From Polytrichum commune (Eukaryota > Streptophyta > Polytrichopsida > Polytrichales > Polytrichaceae), in NCBI GenBank assembly GCA_950295325.1, contig OX485807.1, forward strand, positions 29,359,666 through 29,423,665: DNA of 64,000 bases. Direction: 5' to 3'. Within the stretch, counting starts at the first letter, position 1. Every line of letters starts with the position of its first letter. The translations under genes were made by a program, and so were the position numbers. The notes below the pieces were generated by a model. It saw only the letters and a program-made list of their open reading frames with translations, was not told the origin of the DNA and did not search any database. Below are positions 34,370 to 45,959 of the stretch, piece after piece.

Positions 34370-34389
34370 GACAGTAATTTCCTTGTAAT

Positions 34390-34980
34390 TAGAGTATTAT
34401 GTATTGTGAGATAATGCGATGCCATAAATTTGTTGACTTACGAGTTTGCAATCCACACACATACCCAATTAGCAAGCATTTGTGGCAAAAGAGGAGGTTC
34501 AAGAGTGACTTAGAAATGTTGAATTGTCAATGGTAGTCGTGTGGTGACTAACCACGTCTAGTTACGAGTACCTACATGTGTGTGTATTTGTACGTGACAT
34601 AACATTACCAAGCACAAACATGATGGTCTCTCTTCAAAGAAAGAGGCTATGATTAAAAACACTTTGTGTTTGTTCAGATTCATACTACACATTATGAGCA
34701 CTCCTTGTAAACGGGGAATACCATTAATAATAAATAATTATGCTCACGTGATATATGGTCCCATGAAATTTAGCTAAGGAGTTGTGTAATATTACGGAGG
34801 TAGAAGGACTTAGATCTTCCTAGAAAAATGGGAAACGCATAATCTCACAAGCAAGACTTTTGACAATTTTAGAATCCAAACTTATAAATGTGCTTGTTAG
34901 AAATGCCTTAGCTTCCTCATAACTTGGGCCATTATATACTAAAACTTGAGGGCTCTCAACTTGAGATATAAACATGATGT
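34390..34980. other. Intergenic stretch, nothing recognised
   Basis: AT-rich, without open frames or termini. Confidence 0.35.
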
Positions 34981-34984
34981 GATT

Positions 34985-35430
34985 GGTCCAAAAACTATAG
35001 GCAATCCAAGTTCACTTTACATTAGACTTTGAAGACCTAAAGGACCACACAAATTTGAATGGAAGATAAATTTACATGATGTCCTATGTGGCAACAAGTC
35101 AGTAACGTTTCATGGTCTACTAGGTATTATGTTAGACCCATTAAAATGAGGTGGGTCTAGTGCAAAACTAGGGGCCATGACAAGCAATTCAATTGCCATT
35201 GGCTTCCAAAATAATTGTATTGCCATGGTGGGGTCATGAAATACCTACTATTTTGAATTGTTCATAGAATATGTTGCACCCCTCAACATGGTCCATTTTC
35301 CTTTCCACTACAATTGAGGGCTCATCAATTGCTAAATTAGATTTATATTTCCCACGGTATAGCCTTTGGGTGATTTTCATGGTCGTGGCTCTTGGTTTGT
35401 CTGTAAAGTGACCCTTATGTTTGTCTTGAA
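34985..35430 (-). repeat. M1-family dispersed repeat, longer copy
   Basis: It matches 1006-1450 block by block (TTAGACCCATTAAAATGAGG, CTCAACATGGTCCATTTTC, GATTTTCATGG). It is non-coding; the ORFs are shadows. Confidence 0.55.
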
Positions 35431-35434
35431 AAAC

Positions 35435-36635
35435 ATACAAATAGCATACCTTACCTTTATGGACTTGGCCCATCACATTTCACTAAGGAAGGTGTACTCC
35501 TATAGTGACTTGGGATGGGTGTCAAATGAACTTTGTAGGCTCTCTATTTGTCACACCCTAGACTCTAGCTACTTGTAAGATACCGTAGAGGGCTCTCTAT
35601 TTCATCTTTAGCAGTGTTGAAATGTTGGTTCCATGTGGGGTTCTAGAGGGTCTCAACCAATGTAGGATAGATACGCGTAAAAATTAAGGGGAAATGAATT
35701 AATTTTTGTCAAAATAGAAAGCCATCTTTGGCAATACACCGTATGACCCAACTACACCAATCACACCTATTATTATGGCTCACTATAAGTTTGGTCCATG
35801 AAACTTTTCTTGAACTACACCCATTTTTCAGCACGCAATATCATATGTTCAAAACTGTGGGGAAAAAAGAAAAAAGAACATAACTAAAATCCACAAGAAT
35901 GTTATGGCATGTCAAACATGTTTGAATGCAAGCAATTATCACCTCACCTACCATAATAGATTTTTATGGAACACCTTCGTCCATAAACGAGTATTTTAGG
36001 GTTACCTTCTCTAAAACTCAAATCTTCACTTATTTACCTCAAATCTTACAATGCATCTAACGACATTGTTCCAAGAACATGGAAATCCCAAATCTCATAA
36101 GCCTAAGTTCAAAATATAGTGGGCCACGGTATTTTCTACCCACCTTACTTTGCAACCCACAATAATAGATAAGACCAATGTAGTTTGGTTTGGAATTTAT
36201 GAGGACTTAGAGCAAACCCACTTACTTTGCATACTTCATTCAATCTCAGGCTCAAGCAGAAAAAAGTAAGTCTACATACTAAGGGGAATTGCACCTATTA
36301 TGGGCACTTTTTGAACTTAAACACATGTAAAGGTTGGATAACAAAATACAATTCACATGAGCACGTTAGCAAATCTCAAATGAGAAACATGAGAGTTAAA
36401 CTTGTTATTTCTAGAGGCGAGATGAATATCTTGTGAGATCCCAAAGTGAAAGTCATGGACAATCTCCAATGGTCTCCGGCTTGAAACGTACATTGTATAC
36501 TTGGATATAACGTACATGTACATTAGCATCCATTGTAGGTTCATGAGAGGTGCATCTCACTTTACATATAGCAAGTGTTGATTATAGAAAATCAAGTTTC
36601 AAGTTGTAAGGTAGATGGGTCTTAAGGGGTCGTTG
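35435..36635. other. Intergenic stretch, nothing recognised
   Basis: Only ORFs of 60-70 codons on opposing strands; no motif or repeat terminus. Confidence 0.35.
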
Positions 36636-36639
36636 TTTT

Positions 36640-37990
36640 CAATTTCTCATAGGGTATGAAACACGCAACTATGGGCATTGTACACTAGTGACTAGTGACC
36701 ATGGCCACTGATTTAAAAAATCATTCATTGGTTGAGAAATGAGCAGCAGTCCCACTTCGTTGTACACAATGTTTCTTAAAATAAAAGTGACCATAGGTGA
36801 GCATGTCGGAAAATGGATGAGAAAGTGACATGGGAGTGACGTGGAATCCTACATGTCCATAAATGGATAATGTTTGGTGGTCACCTGGATTTTGCGGCAA
36901 GTGAATCCAAATAGGTCATCTCATTGGAAAATAAGGATGACCATGTCAAAGAAAACATGCAGTTAGTAAGATTTAGTTTTGGAGATTAAAATTATTTAAA
37001 ATAATATTTTGTTTCTTATTCTCATAATAAACAATACATCCCAATCTAAGTCTACTTTACATCATGACCCGTGCCCAAAGCTTTTAAAATGTGATGTGGA
37101 ATTCTCTTAGTTGTGGTCTTCAAACCGCCGACCATCACCATGATAAATCACAAATCATTTTCTCTCGTGATCAATTAATAAATAACCAACATCAAGTAAT
37201 TTGACGTGAATTTGAGCCCGTTGGCTCTACCCTGTTCGAGAATCCTCTTGGTGCAGGGTGGGGTTTACTGCCTGCCTTGTAATCGGTGGACTCTTGACTT
37301 CCTGCCTACCTGGCTAGTTTATTCCGTCAAGTAGAGAGGAAATTTCAGCGGGAATCGAACCGCCAACCACTCCACTCATAAATGGGTACCTCCCCACTAT
37401 CATCCGGTAGTTTACGGTCATCTCAGACCACTTTCGCGATCATTGGTTACATGTGTAAATCAACAATAATTTGCCCTAAATGGTCACCAAATTCAAATTG
37501 ACGCCATAAGGTCCTAGCCCATGAGGCTAATGTAGTCAAGGCGAGCATGTTGTCGCATGCATGGTGCCCATAATTGTAGCAAAATTTGACAAGTAACATG
37601 TTCATGTGGTGAAGATTCACCACTTGCCCCCGTCTCAAATGCCAATTGAGGCTTAATTTGTGCATGCTTCGGTGTGGAGGCCTGCAGTCCCGGGAGTCGT
37701 GGTAGCTATTGCTAAGGCTGGCCCTAAAGTGGCCATGGCAAACATCATGTGTTAGGGCCAATAGCCACTTCCCTTGTTCTTTTTGGAGGTCATATGAGTA
37801 CCTTATACACTATCAAAGTGAAGATTGTTGTGCTCACTAATGGTCACATAGCCCCCCCCCTCCTAAACTATGTTGACTATTGAGCTTAGAATGGTTATCA
37901 TATTTTGGCATGCAATCCAAGCTCTCTTTAATACACGTCTTTTTGGTATATGAGTGACCAAAGCACTAGTAAGAGGGTCTTGCGAATGAG
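36640..37990 (+). repeat. M3 full-length-type repeat, copy 2, interrupted by a SINE
   Basis: It matches 9950-10860 in order (GGATGAGAAAGTGACATG, TTTGGTGGTCACC, GTCTACTTTACATCATG, then CACTATCAAAGTGAAGATTG). A SINE at 37180-37433 splits it, and the copy at 9950 lacks that SINE. Position 37852-37861 is a C run. Confidence 0.6.
37180..37433 (-). mobile_element. tRNA-derived SINE (copy D) nested in M3
   Basis: Minus-strand order: TGGTCTGAGATGACCGTAAA, CTACCGGATGATAGTGGGGA, a good box B GGCGGTTCGATTCCC, TTTCCTCTCTACTTGACGG and CCCCACCCTGCACCAAGAGG, ending in a TTATTT-type tail. Flanking TCGTGATCA (37165-37173) and TCGCGATCA (37434-37442) are a probable worn target duplication. The two-part promoter of a Leu/Ser-like tRNA is clearest in this copy. 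Confidence 0.85.
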
Positions 37991-38371
37991 GAGCTTCCTT
38001 TCTCCAAGCACTCAACGTCTATGCACTAAACATTTGATTTATTGTGCCATGAAAATTGATGTATCGTTTTGTGTAGGGTGGTCTTTGTGATTTGTCACAT
38101 AGCACCAAGTGTCATGTGACACCCTCTTTAGTTGCCACCAAGTGACTGCAAGACAATCAGTGTGGATCAATGGTAAATATCGTGGGCCACACCAAATTAT
38201 ATGTTTAGTAAGCTTATAGTGCAAAGGGGGCATGAGTGACTTTTGTGATGTAACTTAGGGCCTCTTCGCACTATGGCCGTCGAAGTCAAGAGGCAGTGGG
38301 ATTGAGTGGCCAAACTTTGTTGAGGGTCCAAAGGCCAAGCCCAAAGTCCAAACCCAAAGGAGCATCCCACT

Positions 38372-38792
38372 TTATTGGCTATGTCTATAGGACAGAGACT
38401 ATGCATCAACTTCTTCGTTTCAAGAGCAAATTTCCTAACCACTTTGTGTTCACACTTGGACATTACTTGTTCTTGTTATTTTTGGTCCACTTTATGTAAT
38501 GTGGATGTTAACTATAGTTTATATATATATACACAAGTGCTCCCCAAAATGCATTGAAAGAAATCTAGTTAACTATAGTTATTTCGGCAGTTTTTGATTA
38601 TTTATTTTAAAACTTTTGGGTGATAAATGAGTAGCTTCAATCCTTGACCCGTGTTTGAGAAGAAGGTGCACAAAATCCAAGAAAGGTTTGGTATAGTGAA
38701 TAGCCATGGATTGGCATGAGCAAAGTGGACATCTACAATTGTAGTTTTTCATAGCAAAGGACAGAGCCTCACGGTTCTACCGTTTTCTTGTT
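38372..38792 (+). repeat. 424-bp duplicated segment, copy 2
   Basis: It is nearly identical to 27968-28391; see there. Here it is followed by CCTTGCCCAAAAC rather than an R element, which fixes the right edge at CTTGTT. Confidence 0.8.
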
Positions 38793-39082
38793 CCTTGCCC
38801 AAAACAACTCCTCCGATCTAATGGCCAAGATCTTGTCAATAATTGATTCTTTTATGGGAAAAAACCAACGGCCTCTCGACTATAGTTTGGGTTTCCATTC
38901 CTGTCCGGCCCAAACTTCCTTCGAGAGTCTGTCACCTTCTTTAAAAAATAATCATTTTAAATTGCGACGGCCTTTGGACTTAGTGTGAAGGGTCGAGAGG
39001 CCGAACTCTTGGTTTCTTGCAATATGATTGGTGGAAATCGACAGCCTCTCGACCTTTGGCCATAGTGTGAAACACCCCTTAG

Positions 39083-39333
39083 TACTCCCTCCATCCTAAA
39101 ATGATTGTCCGTGTTTTTGACTTTGGTGAGATTAAGACCATTGACCATTGACCGAGTAGGTGTAAGTATGACTCTTAAAATAAATAAAAACAACTACTCC
39201 TAAACGCCCCCCGAAGTTGCGGTTTCAAAAGACTTCTTGATGATAAAAGTTTGGCGTGAAAATATATGACTTTGAGCTCAAAAATTTTAGCCGGACAAAT
39301 AAACCAGACAATCATTTTGGGACGGAGAGAGTA
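39083..39333. mobile_element. Stowaway-like MITE, copy 2
   Basis: Ends CTCCCTCCATCCTAAAATGA and inverted TACTCTCTCCGTCCCAAAAT, flanked by TA (39083-39084, 39332-39333). Internal GACCATTGACC and AACGCCCCCCGAAGTTG match 26002-26289. This copy lacks the duplicated right-end segment of copy 1 and so probably shows the ancestral form. Confidence 0.9.
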
Positions 39334-39766
39334 TTGTGATCAGGGGTTGCTATAAGATGGACTAGGTTTAAACGAACACTATTGTTGGTTTGCTTACTTC
39401 CACTAATATGCACTTGAAGATGTTAATGTCTTGGTTGAAAAATCTAAATAAGAAAAATGAGAGTACAATTTGCAATTGTCAGAGTCAATGTGAGACTCTC
39501 TAGGGTCTTAGCCAACATATGATTGCCAAGTGGCAAAGTCTAAGAGGGGAAGGATTATCTTTGGTTGGATTGAAGAGCCGTCTATGGTATTGTGTGGACA
39601 ATTTATGGAGATGAATACAAGCTCAATTTGACCATGAAAAAACAACCCAAGCTTTGCAAGCCCCCATGGTAATTTCTTAGACTTACATGTCTCTCGTAAG
39701 TTCCATGCTAAGTCTAGCTCAACACATGAGTTTGTACTACGCTCAATACCAACTTTAAGGTAGATG

Positions 39767-42700
39767 TAGTGCCTTCTCAAGCTCAATACAAAATCCATCT
39801 TCTCATATTACGCATTACAAAATTTTGGGAGATTCTACTTTCTTCAACCACCACGTGGTCTCCTTTCAAATCAACCTTAATGACAATGCCCCAAGAGGTT
39901 CTTCATGAAAAGCCAACGGGAGATTCCTTCAAGAAGCTAAGGATCTTATTAAAGCATTATGGGAAGCCTTCACTCCACAAATGCATTTTTCCACTAAATT
40001 GCGGAAGATAGTCAAGTATTACAAACAATTTTGCATGGCTAAAGCAGCGGAAACTAGGTTGGAAGATACTAGGTTGAGGCAATATCTAGAGTTTTAGCAA
40101 ACTGTCCTCCACTCTAACACAAAGAATGGAACAACTAAGGCATGGATTAAGAGACTTAGGGATAAACTCCACATCTTCGTAGAGAAGAAAGAGGAAGGTC
40201 GTAGAATTAGGGCCCGAACCCAATGGATGCAATTAGGGGATAGAATGAATAAACACTTCTCCTCCGTAAAGGAACGGCCAGCGGGTGGGTTAATCACGGA
40301 ACTATACAATGAAGACAATACAATTGTCTCATCAAGCACGGACCTTGCTAAAGTATGCAATTCCTTCTACTCCAAGTTGCATGCACGCCCGGTGGTGGAT
40401 GAGCAGTGACAAGAGCACATGGAAGAGCTACTAAGTTCTGTACCAAACAAAATTTCACTAACTGCCCAAATGATCATGGAAGCCCCACTTACCGAAGAAG
40501 AACTTACCAAAGCAGTCCAAACGCTTGCAAAAGGAAAAAAAACCCATGCCCAAACGGGTTGAATGCCGAGTTTTTTCAATGAGTCGTTGGCAAGGGAACG
40601 GTTCCCAAAGGGAGTAACAAGAGGACGTATTGCACTGCTATTCAAAGAAGGGGATTGCTCGAGTTTAACTAATTGGCGACCAATCACGCTCCTCAACACC
40701 ACCTACAAGATTTTTGCTAAGGCCCTCCAATAATGACTCCAACCTCTGATGGTATAGGTAATTAGTAATGACCAAACCACCTTCCTATCACTTCGATTTA
40801 GTTTAGAAAATATCCTACTCACACATGAATCAACTCAATGGGCAAAGGAGTCGTGCCAAGAATCCGTTTTCCTTAAATTTGACTTTAGCAAAGCCTATGA
40901 TAGAGTTGATTGGGATTTTATGTTCCAAGTTAGGAGGAAATTAGGAATGCCAAGCAAATTCATAAAAATTATTAGATTGTTGTTCCATGATGCAACCATC
41001 AATAACAAAGCAACAAAACCCTTTGGACTTCATAGAGGGGTTCGCCAAGGTTGTCATCTTGCTCCCTATCTCATCATTATTACAGCGGAGGCACTAAATG
41101 TAGTAGTTAAACATGCAATGGGAATTGGTAACCTCAGAGGCATTACCTTTCAACAAGGCAATTCCCAACAAATTATTAGCCAATATGTGGATGACACATC
41201 CTTCATGGTTAAGGCGGAAGAAACTAGAGTGGGTTACCTGGTAGCAATCCTTCACAAGTTTGGTACGACCTCTGGACTTGAGATCAATTGGCATAAGAGT
41301 GTGGCGCATTGGTGTGGTCGTGGATGGCCGCCGGGGTGGGTGGGAAAATGCCAATGGAAATGGGTTGCTACCAATGATTTATCGAAACTCCTAGGCACAC
41401 CATTTGGTCTGCAATTGGAACTGTAGGACGTCGACCAATTTTTTATAAACATGGTTAAGGGCAAACTCAAGTACTAGAGCTCCACCAGCTTGTCACTTGC
41501 AGGAAAAACCCTCGTTGTCAACCAAGTCTTAATGTCCTCCCTCCATTACTTTATTGCAGTCTGGGTTGGGTGAAAGACAATTATTGGGAGGATTAAAACT
41601 CTACTCCACAACTACCTTTGGTCTGGATTGGAGAATACAACCAAAGCACGTGTAAGTTGGGATGATTGTACAATGCTTAAGAAGTAGGGGGGCTTAGTCT
41701 TATGTCGTTGGAGGATGCTATGAAAGCCCTCATGAGCAAATAGGTTATTCAAGCCTTACTTCCTGGAAAATCAAACCTTCAAATAATTTTGAGATACAAC
41801 ATTGAGCAGTTGCAACCTTCCCACCATGGTTCATGGGGTCCCTCCTCCTTATGGTTGTTCTCCCCACAATTCTCTGCAAAAGGAGGGTCCAAAGTTTGGC
41901 ACCATATTACCCAATCGTGGAAGATGATGGCAAAAACCGTGACATACCTCTCCCAACAATTCTAGAAGACATTATGCAACTCAACCTTTGGTGGAGGATA
42001 AAATACCAAGGTTTACAGTTTGGCGTCATCATGAGCAAGGCCTACACCTTGTACAATAATGGATTAAGGTACTTCAAGGATATCTCGGACCCAAGGAAAC
42101 ACGACTTTTTGAACTAGGAGGACGTTAGAGTGAAGTTCTCCTTGGAAGAAGTCCACCGAGATTTATGGCTTAAATTAACCAAATTCTACAAATCTTTCCG
42201 AGATAGGATGCTCAACCAACAAAATGCCCAACTTACTTCACATGAATGGGTTGGCCTTTGTAGGAATACAAAGGATGCACAACTGGAATGGGTAATTTGC
42301 ATTAGTTACCTTAAGGAACATAGGCATGTCCCAGTTCAATTTAACGCGGTGTTCATGAATACTTTCCCCAAATCTACCGCGGGCTTGCAATATTTTACCC
42401 CTACTCAAATTAAATTAAACACCAAGAATGCAACTCCACCTATGGCGTTTGAGGGTTGGATGAAGCGCGTTAGGGTGGATAGCCTCACAAGAGGAAGTAG
42501 TAAAACCAATTTCAACTTGTTGTATGGGAAACTTGATCAACTTTTCTTTGACCCTGCTCGTTGGTGGTGACCAGAGGTTACCCCCTTCCTCGCTTACTCG
42601 GCCAAAGAAGGGAGAAATTGGATTACTAAACATACTACCCTCAAGAAGCCAATTTCGCACAAATAACATAATGACGACCCTACCTCCACCTCCCCCAAGT

Positions 42701-43412
42701 GGAATATCATCTGGCACAAAGATAAGACATTAAAAAAGGGGGTTTTCCTCTCGTTGGTCATTCACATGGCGGTTGCGGTTAATGAATGGCATGGTAAAAT
42801 CTCAATGGAGATTGAAAAAAATTGCCCTCATTGTGGCCCCCAATCGGTGGAATATTTGGAACATAGGTTTTATAGTTGTTCACTGACTCAACACGGATGG
42901 TGATACGCCTGCCAACATCATTTGGCAACTCTTTGCCAAAATGAAGAATCTCGGCACGCGGAAGTCTTTTTCTATGATGCAATGCTTGTTTGATCAACCT
43001 TAAACGATTTAGTCACATATTTTTCTTTTTGAGAAGCAGTATTCCGTGGATTATATGGCGTCAACGAAACGATCTGGTTGTTAACAATTTGCAGTGGCCC
43101 TTCAAGAAAACATGTCAAGTCATTTGGGACGCCTTGCAAGATTATGGTAGGATTGAGTGGAAACGGACTCTTAGGGATTTGGAAGAGGCCCTGGATGTGG
43201 CTTACTAGGATGTCCTTAACGAATTTGATTTGACTTGGAGGGTCAAAAACCTTATTGTGACCCGGAGTAACCTAGTTGTCACTTAGATGGATAAACTGCA
43301 GATGGGCATTATTTCTTGATTACACTCGGGTTGCGCTAGCTTGGCCGGGGTGGTTGTATTTTGGATTCTTTTGCAATTGAATTTTCAATTTGTGCCCCCC
43401 CCCCAAAAAAAA
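39767..43412 (+). pseudogene. 5'-truncated LINE (non-LTR retrotransposon), decayed
   Basis: This is the remains of a LINE ORF2. From 39780 a linker region reads to the conserved block before the polymerase (QLGDRMNKHFSS near 40229). RT motif A (LKFDFSKAYDRVDWDF) falls at about 40873-40920, followed by an intact 168-codon frame at 40920-41426. That frame carries motif B (GVRQGC) and motif C (YVDD, usually FADD or YADD). Further broken frames are 41833-42117 and 42130-42570, followed by a zinc-binding domain (CPHCG...HRFYSC, about 42830-42890) and the C-terminal tail (43000-43210). Stops and frameshifts occur throughout. The 3' end is a 10-base C run and A8. TTTAAGGTAGATG (39754-39766) and TTCAAGGTATATG (43413-43425) fit a worn target duplication. 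Endonuclease sequence is missing. Confidence 0.85.
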
Positions 43413-43815
43413 TTCAAGGTATATGGGTCTTAAATAATTATTTTTTTCCAGCTAGACCACTTTTCTTAGGATATGAAACTTTAATAAGCACGAGATGGTT
43501 AGCCATATCCAGATCGAGGCCATAGCCATTTTCCTCATCATTTTGGAGCTCATATGAATATCCTATCTACTATCAAATTTAAGATTTTTGTGCTTATTAA
43601 GTGGTCATATGGGTCCCTCATTAATGCTTACTATCGAATCTAGAACGGTCACTATATTTTGAGCGTGTAGTCCAATATCTTTGAAACACATGTGTTTCTA
43701 GTGTTCATTGTTGGAGCCACATCTAACCCACATGCACTCAAACTCCTTATAGGTGTCTCATTAGGAGAAGTAATTGAATTAGGCATGTCTACCTTATGTA
43801 CTTAACATATCATGT
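43413..43815 (+). repeat. M3-family repeat beyond the LINE
   Basis: It continues the M3 consensus from GGTCTTAAATAATTA through CTTAGGATATGAAAC, TTTTGAGCGTGTAGTCC and GGCATGTCTACCTTATG. The word TTCAAGGTATATGGGTCTTA corresponds to 36606-36630, which suggests that the LINE jumped into an M3 copy. Confidence 0.6.
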
Positions 43816-43964
43816 TCAACTCGAGACTTGGACTACACGTAGATTTGATAATGATGTAGGCTTTTTCTTTGTGATATACCCAAATTACAGATTTTAATGT
43901 TGGATTATGCAAGAAAGAAATACTTACCATAGTTGGTTGTACTTAGCATGTGAGCAAATGGTGT

Positions 43965-44340
43965 TTGGAGCCTGACAACTCCAAGGGAATAATTGGGTTA
44001 GTCAACCCAAGAGAAAACAATTCACAAGGGCTAAACAACCCACGAAGGAATTTTGCATGGTTGTTAAACAAATCTCGATCGAAGATCTTTGCATTGGAGT
44101 TAGACACCTCCCTCTGGAAGATCTTTGTGTTGGAGTTAGACAACTTCCAATGGTTGGGTGTTATTCTTTGGAGTTAGACAAATTAAACAATTCCAACTAG
44201 AAAAATGGATGGATGAACCAAGTTGGAATTACATAGTTCTAACTAGTAGAATGGATGATTGGGTCAAGTTGGAATTAGACAATTGCAATTAGAAGAATGG
44301 ATGAATGCATCAACTTGGAATTAGACAATTCCAATTGGAG
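43965..44340 (+). repeat. 46-bp tandem repeat, degenerate to the left
   Basis: TTGGAATTA recurs at 44223, 44269 and 44315, exactly 46 bp apart, with AGAATGGATGAWTG between. Leftward the units (GGAGTTAGACAMCTCC, near 44094 and 44133) fade. One frame (43950-44177) stays open and repeats LELD-like words, but this follows from the repeat and no protein is claimed. Confidence 0.7.
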
Positions 44341-44344
44341 GATT

Positions 44345-44945
44345 GTGATTGAGCCAAAAGATACCTAAAGACCATATGGTGAAATGATCTATGTATATAG
44401 TTAAGGGAGCTTCATTCTACATTTAGCAAATATAGAGACTTTTAAAAGCATCTTCTAGATACTATTGATAAATAAAGACAGATAAGACAAGGAGTGTCTT
44501 TGGGTCTAGGGGAGAGTTCGGGAGAGGAGAGAGAATCATCTTTTGTTTCTCTTACGCTAGGGTGGTTCAAGCTTATAGCAATCACAATACTGTGATTGAG
44601 TTGTAAAGCTTTTGTAATGTGCAAAATTTGGAAGTTCTCAATAGCAGTGTCTCATGTGCATTCATGATTGTATTATTCTTATGTAAAAGAGGAATATGAC
44701 ACTCTTGGTTGTTGCTCCACATGCATGGCATCCATCAAGGCACAATCCAAACATGGTGAGCCTAGTTAAAAAAAGTTGAAGTGGGTGACGGTTTTGTAGC
44801 ACTTACCAAGGGGGGAGGATTGAAACACTTATTAACATGCAGAGTTTGGGAAAACGGGGTCAAAGACCTTGAAATAGGTTATTGAAGTTAAGGTAGGATG
44901 CATAAGCAACAACAAACTTATAGGTGGGCAAGTTCATATGGTACC
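44345..44945. other. Intergenic stretch, nothing recognised
   Basis: No motif-bearing ORF and no termini. Confidence 0.35.
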
Positions 44946-44949
44946 CTTG

Positions 44950-45312
44950 TCGTACACTAAATAGTCATATTGGTGTGGGTGGAAAATGCACGTGGAAATT
45001 AGTGTGGGCTATCATACTAAGTTTATAGTCAAGGTCATGGAATTAACAAGTGTCCAAGACCCCGGGTCTTCCCCAAAGTCCCCGTAAGGACTTTTGACCA
45101 ACATGTTCAACATTAGTTTTAAAACAAAATGTGGCACAACATACATTTATCATCCAATTCAATTCTCTGGAAGGAAAAATTAATGCATACCATGTTATTT
45201 TTCTACTATAAATTTAGTGTGGGTTGAGAATTAATGTGGCCCACATTAATTATCAATATGAGAATTAGCACGGGTCCTAGAAAATTATTGAGGCCCATAG
45301 TATTAGGACTTT
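44950..45312 (-). repeat. I-family dispersed repeat, inverted copy
   Basis: The inverse of 21830-22155: ATTTAGTGTGGGTTGAGAAT and AGAATTAGCACGGGTCCTAG pair with their complements there. Confidence 0.55.
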
Positions 45313-45348
45313 TTAGTGTCATTAGTTTGAAACAAAAATCCTCTTATA

Positions 45349-45640
45349 TGGAGAGTTGAAGGGTAAAGTGGACTTGAGCAAAAAAACTCCATCCCAATGA
45401 CAACCTCTTGAGTCTTAGGGCCACTTCACATAGGGCCACTTCACACACACGACTCAAGGCATGTACCATGTTAATTAAATAATTGGTGCGGCCTTTGGAT
45501 TAGAGTCAACGGCCCTCAACCTAACCAATGTTAAAAGGGCCCGATTAAATGCTTTTAACCAATTGGATGGAAATAGTACGGACGGAAGGATCATAAGAAG
45601 AGGAAGGAGAAGAGGAAGGACCTAAGCCCATGCTCGTACA
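45349..45640 (+). repeat. Second copy of the thioredoxin promoter region
   Basis: Two blocks match 48627-48825 in order: GAGAGTTGAA-GGGTAAAGTGG with CCAATGACAACC, then AACCAATTGGATGGAAATAG with AAGAGGAAGG. Between them lies an insertion of about 120 bp (45418-45540) with GGGCCACTTCACACACACGA, an M1-type element end. Similarity fades at the position matching the TATA-like box, so no thioredoxin coding sequence follows. It is either a partial local duplication or a repeat that now forms part of the promoter. Confidence 0.65.
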
Positions 45641-45789
45641 TGTAGAAACTTAAGTCATCTTCTATTTTAAGTGAGTTTTGGATGAAAGACAAATGGGATT
45701 ACTCTCATATGTCATTCCACATGACATGACATCACCATCCAAACATAACCAATTGTTCATCCTCTAGCAGAAGGGTCATACGAACTTGT

Positions 45790-45950
45790 GGATGTTTTTC
45801 ATCCATGTAGGTATGATATCATCCATAGTTTCATAATTATGTCCATGAACTGACCAATTTTGATTCATAACCAACTCGAATAGGTGGATGACAAGCCCAT
45901 GGGGAACATTGAGGTATCCACTCTCCCCTCGTTGGTGATCTACACCGTTT
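45790..45950 (+). repeat. Relative of the 278-bp array lead-in
   Basis: See 26380-26550. It ends CCCTCGTTGGTGATCTA, the start word of the tandem units, but only one unit start is present. Confidence 0.5.
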
Positions 45951-45959
45951 ATGGTATTT

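Noticed and set aside
33997-34377. 126-codon ORF as a gene
   Set aside because: Its last half is SINE copy E and its tail poly(A); the first half has no recognisable domain.
39370-39760. Endonuclease part of the LINE upstream of 39767
   Set aside because: No endonuclease motif could be read there, and the probable target duplication at 39754-39766 places the LINE start after it.
43950-44177. LELD-type repeat peptide
   Set aside because: The frame tracks a degenerate 46-bp DNA repeat and is not kept in the clean units, because 46 is not a multiple of three.
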